A model generated the notes under the pieces. That model was not told the origin of the DNA, searched no databases, and saw only the letters and a program-made list of their open reading frames with translations. This document shows positions 7,795 to 9,272 of a stretch of 9,272 nt of DNA, in pieces. The DNA lies in the NCBI GenBank assembly GCA_943332745.1, contig CALQQQ010000033.1:1-9272 (forward strand), in the 5' to 3' direction. The translations under genes and the position numbers were made by a program. The first letter of the stretch is position 1; each line of letters begins with the position of its first letter. Source of the DNA: Opitutus sp. GAS368. GTDB taxonomy: Bacteria; Verrucomicrobiota; Verrucomicrobiae; Opitutales; UBA953.

Positions 7795-8343
7795 TCAGCC
7801 CAAGATCGAAAGCACGCGGCTCACGATCTCTTCGACTGGCGCAAGCTTACCATTACCTTCGTAACCGCAGGCCAGCATCCCTTCGGCCGGCTCGACGATC
7901 GCATGGCCGCGGGAGCGGAGGGTCTTCAGGTTAGCCTGGGTAGCGGCGTGCTCGTACATCTTGCCGTTCATCGCCGGGCAAAGGAGGACCGGGCCACGGG
8001 TGGCGAGATAGATACTCGTCAGCAGATCGGGGGCGAGACCGTGGGCGAATTCGGCCATCACATGAGCCGTCAGCGGGGCGACCAGGAGCAGGTCGGACGA
8101 ATCAGCAATCTCGATGTGTCCTGGGATGGAGTTGGCACCTTCAGCCCAGAGATCGAACGCCACTGGTCGGCGAGAGAGCACCTGAAGTGTCATCGGGGTG
8201 ATGAACTGGGTCGCGCCCTTCGTCATGACCACCTGAACCTCCGCGCCATATTTGACCAGCTGGGAGGTCAGGTCCGCGGCCTTATAGGCGGCGATGGAGC
8301 CGGTGACACCGAGGGTGATGCGTTTGCCGACGAGCTGGGACAT
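7795..8343 (-). CDS. coaC: Phosphopantothenoylcysteine decarboxylase, standalone CoaC
   Basis: CoaC is an FMN enzyme that decarboxylates 4'-phospho-N-pantothenoylcysteine to phosphopantetheine in coenzyme A synthesis. The 182 residues match the CoaC half only: KRITLGVTGSIAAYKA (7-22) as the flavin-fold start, active-site H76 in GHIEIADSSD, VAPLTAHVMAEFAHG (88-102), CPAMNGKMY (122-130) with N126 of the PAMN motif, and the substrate-lid Cys C159 in GMLACGYEGNGKL. The protein ends after EEIVSRVLSILG, where the usual fused CoaBC would continue into the CoaB synthetase domain, so CoaB must be elsewhere. Other flavin-dependent Cys decarboxylases (EpiD type) or UbiX are less likely given PAMN plus the ACG motif. 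ATG at 8343 is chosen because the family begins here; the open frame upstream adds 44 low-complexity, non-family residues. A G-run about 6 nt upstream is the nearest thing to a ribosome-binding site. Confidence 0.93.
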   Translation of the reverse strand: MSQLVGKRITLGVTGSIAAYKAADLTSQLVKYGAEVQVVMTKGATQFITPMTLQVLSRRPVAFDLWAEGANSIPGHIEIADSSDLLLVAPLTAHVMAEFAHGLAPDLLTSIYLATRGPVLLCPAMNGKMYEHAATQANLKTLRSRGHAIVEPAEGMLACGYEGNGKLAPVEEIVSRVLSILG

Positions 8344-8486
8344 GACAGCCCCCCACGATGGGAAGCACCGAGGGTGAGGCGAGGGGAAAGGCGACGAGCG
8401 ATGCCGAAAACAAGAGCTTTCGGGCGAAACCTGCCCCTTTTCTTGTTTGCCATGCCTGCCCACGGGGGTTCGCATTGGCTTCTCTT
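8344..8486. promoter_or_regulatory. Divergent coaC/gnd intergenic region with nested dyad
   Basis: This 143-bp region separates two divergent genes and must hold both promoters. It contains an 8-bp perfect inverted repeat, AAACAAGA (8408-8415) and TCTTGTTT (8441-8448), that extends imperfectly outward (ATGCCG on the left, GCCAT on the right). Inside it lies a second dyad, TTTCG (8418-8422) and CGAAA (8425-8429). For gnd, TTGCCA (8447-8452), a 17-bp spacer and TCGCAT (8470-8475) form a weak sigma-70-like promoter that would leave only a few bases of leader before the ATG at 8487. No clear coaC promoter is recognised. The dyads are seen directly; regulator binding and the promoter call are inference. 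Confidence 0.35.
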
Positions 8487-9272
8487 ATGCAATCCGACAT
8501 TGGTCTCATTGGTCTGGCCGTCATGGGTCAGAACCTCGCCCTCAACATCGCCGACCACGGCTTCGCGATCTCGGTGTACAACCGCACGACCGCCAAGACC
8601 GACGAGTTCGTGAAGGAAAACCCAAAGACCCCGGGCAAGCTCACCGGCTGCCCGACCATCAAGGACTTCGCGGCCTCCCTTAAGAAGCCCCGCAAGGCCG
8701 TCATCCTCGTCAAGGCCGGCGGCCCGACCGACGCCGTGATCAACGAGCTCGCCGCGGCCTTCGAGCCCGGCGACATCATCATCGACGGAGGCAACGCCCT
8801 CTGGACAGACACCATCCGCCGCGAAAAAGAACTTAAGGCCAAGGGCCTCCGCTTCATCGGCTCCGGTGTCTCCGGCGGCGAAGAAGGCGCCCGCTTCGGT
8901 CCGTCCCTCATGCCCGGTGGCGATGCCGCCGCCTGGGCCGAGCTCAAGCCCATCTGGGAAGCCGTCGCCTCCAAGGTCGATGCCGTCACTGGCGTCGAAC
9001 TGACCGGCGCGACCCCGGGTAAGCCCATCAAGGGCGGAGTCCCTTGCGTGGCCCATATCGGCCCCGACGGCGCCGGCCACTACGTCAAGATGGTCCACAA
9101 CGGCATCGAGTACGGCGACATGCAGATGATCTGCGAAGCCTACGACCTCATGCGCGGCCTCCTCGGCATGACCCCCGACGAGATCGGCACCACCTTTGAA
9201 GAAGGGAACAAGGGCGACCTGAACTCCTTCCTCATCGAGATCACCGCCAAGGTGCTCAAGCAGAAGGACCCG
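8487..9272 (+). CDS. gnd: 6-Phosphogluconate dehydrogenase, decarboxylating (N-terminal part, runs off right edge)
   Basis: Gnd oxidatively decarboxylates 6-phosphogluconate to ribulose-5-phosphate with NADP+ (oxidative pentose phosphate pathway). The first 262 codons are present. They show the Rossmann motif [13 protein letters not shown] (8-20), the cofactor-phosphate motif NRTTAKT (32-38), VKAGGPTD (75-82), [16 protein letters not shown] (97-112), the substrate motif [21 protein letters not shown] (split at 126-145), and [17 protein letters not shown] (197-213) with the expected catalytic K201 and E208. Compared with E. coli Gnd there is an extra segment of about 17 residues at roughly 165-182 ([19 protein letters not shown]), just before the active-site helix. 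Codons are strongly C-ending, more so than in neighbours, which suggests high expression. No Shine-Dalgarno sequence precedes the ATG. The C-terminal helical domain is outside the window. Confidence 0.97.
   Translation, partial: MQSDIGLIGLAVMGQNLALNIADHGFAISVYNRTTAKTDEFVKENPKTPGKLTGCPTIKDFAASLKKPRKAVILVKAGGPTDAVINELAAAFEPGDIIIDGGNALWTDTIRREKELKAKGLRFIGSGVSGGEEGARFGPSLMPGGDAAAWAELKPIWEAVASKVDAVTGVELTGATPGKPIKGGVPCVAHIGPDGAGHYVKMVHNGIEYGDMQMICEAYDLMRGLLGMTPDEIGTTFEEGNKGDLNSFLIEITAKVLKQKDP

Noticed and set aside
8421..8448. GGGC-loop-GCCC followed by CTTTTCTTGTTT as a plus-strand intrinsic terminator.
   Set aside because: The stem is only 4 bp, and no plus-strand gene lies upstream to be terminated; the T-rich stretch is better explained as one arm of the inverted repeat.
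8344..8475. A 44-residue N-terminal extension of CoaC from an ATG at 8475.
   Set aside because: The added residues do not resemble the family and would swallow most of the divergent promoter region; MSQLVGKRITLGVTGS at 8343 is the normal start.
8268..9098. A 276-codon minus-strand open frame antisense to gnd.
   Set aside because: It is Gly/Asp-rich low-complexity translation opposite a clear 6-phosphogluconate dehydrogenase; it would also overlap coaC.
1..9272. A defence system, prophage, transposon, CRISPR array or biosynthetic cluster.
   Set aside because: All nine genes but one are recognised housekeeping enzymes, there are no transposase, integrase or repeat-spacer signatures, and composition looks even throughout.

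Overview
This is a GC-rich chromosomal window carrying nine protein-coding genes, almost all housekeeping. I see no mobile element, phage gene, CRISPR array, tRNA or rRNA. The gene content indicates a Gram-negative bacterium: KDO synthesis for lipopolysaccharide, menaquinone made through o-succinylbenzoate, and cobalamin-dependent queuosine synthesis. Verrucomicrobiota (Opitutae-like) is my best guess. It rests on the protein flavour, the unfused CoaC and a lineage-type insertion in 6-phosphogluconate dehydrogenase recalled from memory; no search was possible, so the taxon is an inference.

Layout. Positions 1-818 (minus strand) hold the N-terminal 272 codons of IMP dehydrogenase, which runs off the left edge. 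A 93-bp divergent region (819-911) carries two tandem palindromic blocks. Then menC and menE (912-3055, plus strand) form a two-gene operon with a 4-nt overlap. menE meets kdsA tail to tail, and their stop codons share bases. From 8343 down to 3052 six minus-strand genes lie close together, in transcription order: coaC (CoA synthesis), queG (tRNA queuosine), an unrecognised polytopic membrane protein, gmk (GMP to GDP), polX (DNA repair polymerase with PHP nuclease) and kdsA (KDO-8-phosphate synthase). Gaps range from a 4-nt overlap to 49 nt, so one long transcription unit is plausible, although the functions are unrelated. A second divergent region (8344-8486) with a nested dyad separates coaC from gnd, the 6-phosphogluconate dehydrogenase gene that runs off the right edge on the plus strand.

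How the genes fit together. menC and menE catalyse consecutive steps to o-succinylbenzoyl-CoA. guaB and gmk both act in guanine nucleotide synthesis but lie in separate units. gnd and kdsA are linked only indirectly: gnd makes ribulose-5-phosphate, whose isomer arabinose-5-phosphate is the KdsA substrate. No stretch over 300 bases lacks a gene. I found no novel system. The points most worth checking are the two structured divergent promoter regions, the lack of Shine-Dalgarno-like sequence at nearly every start, and the small membrane protein with a Cys cluster.
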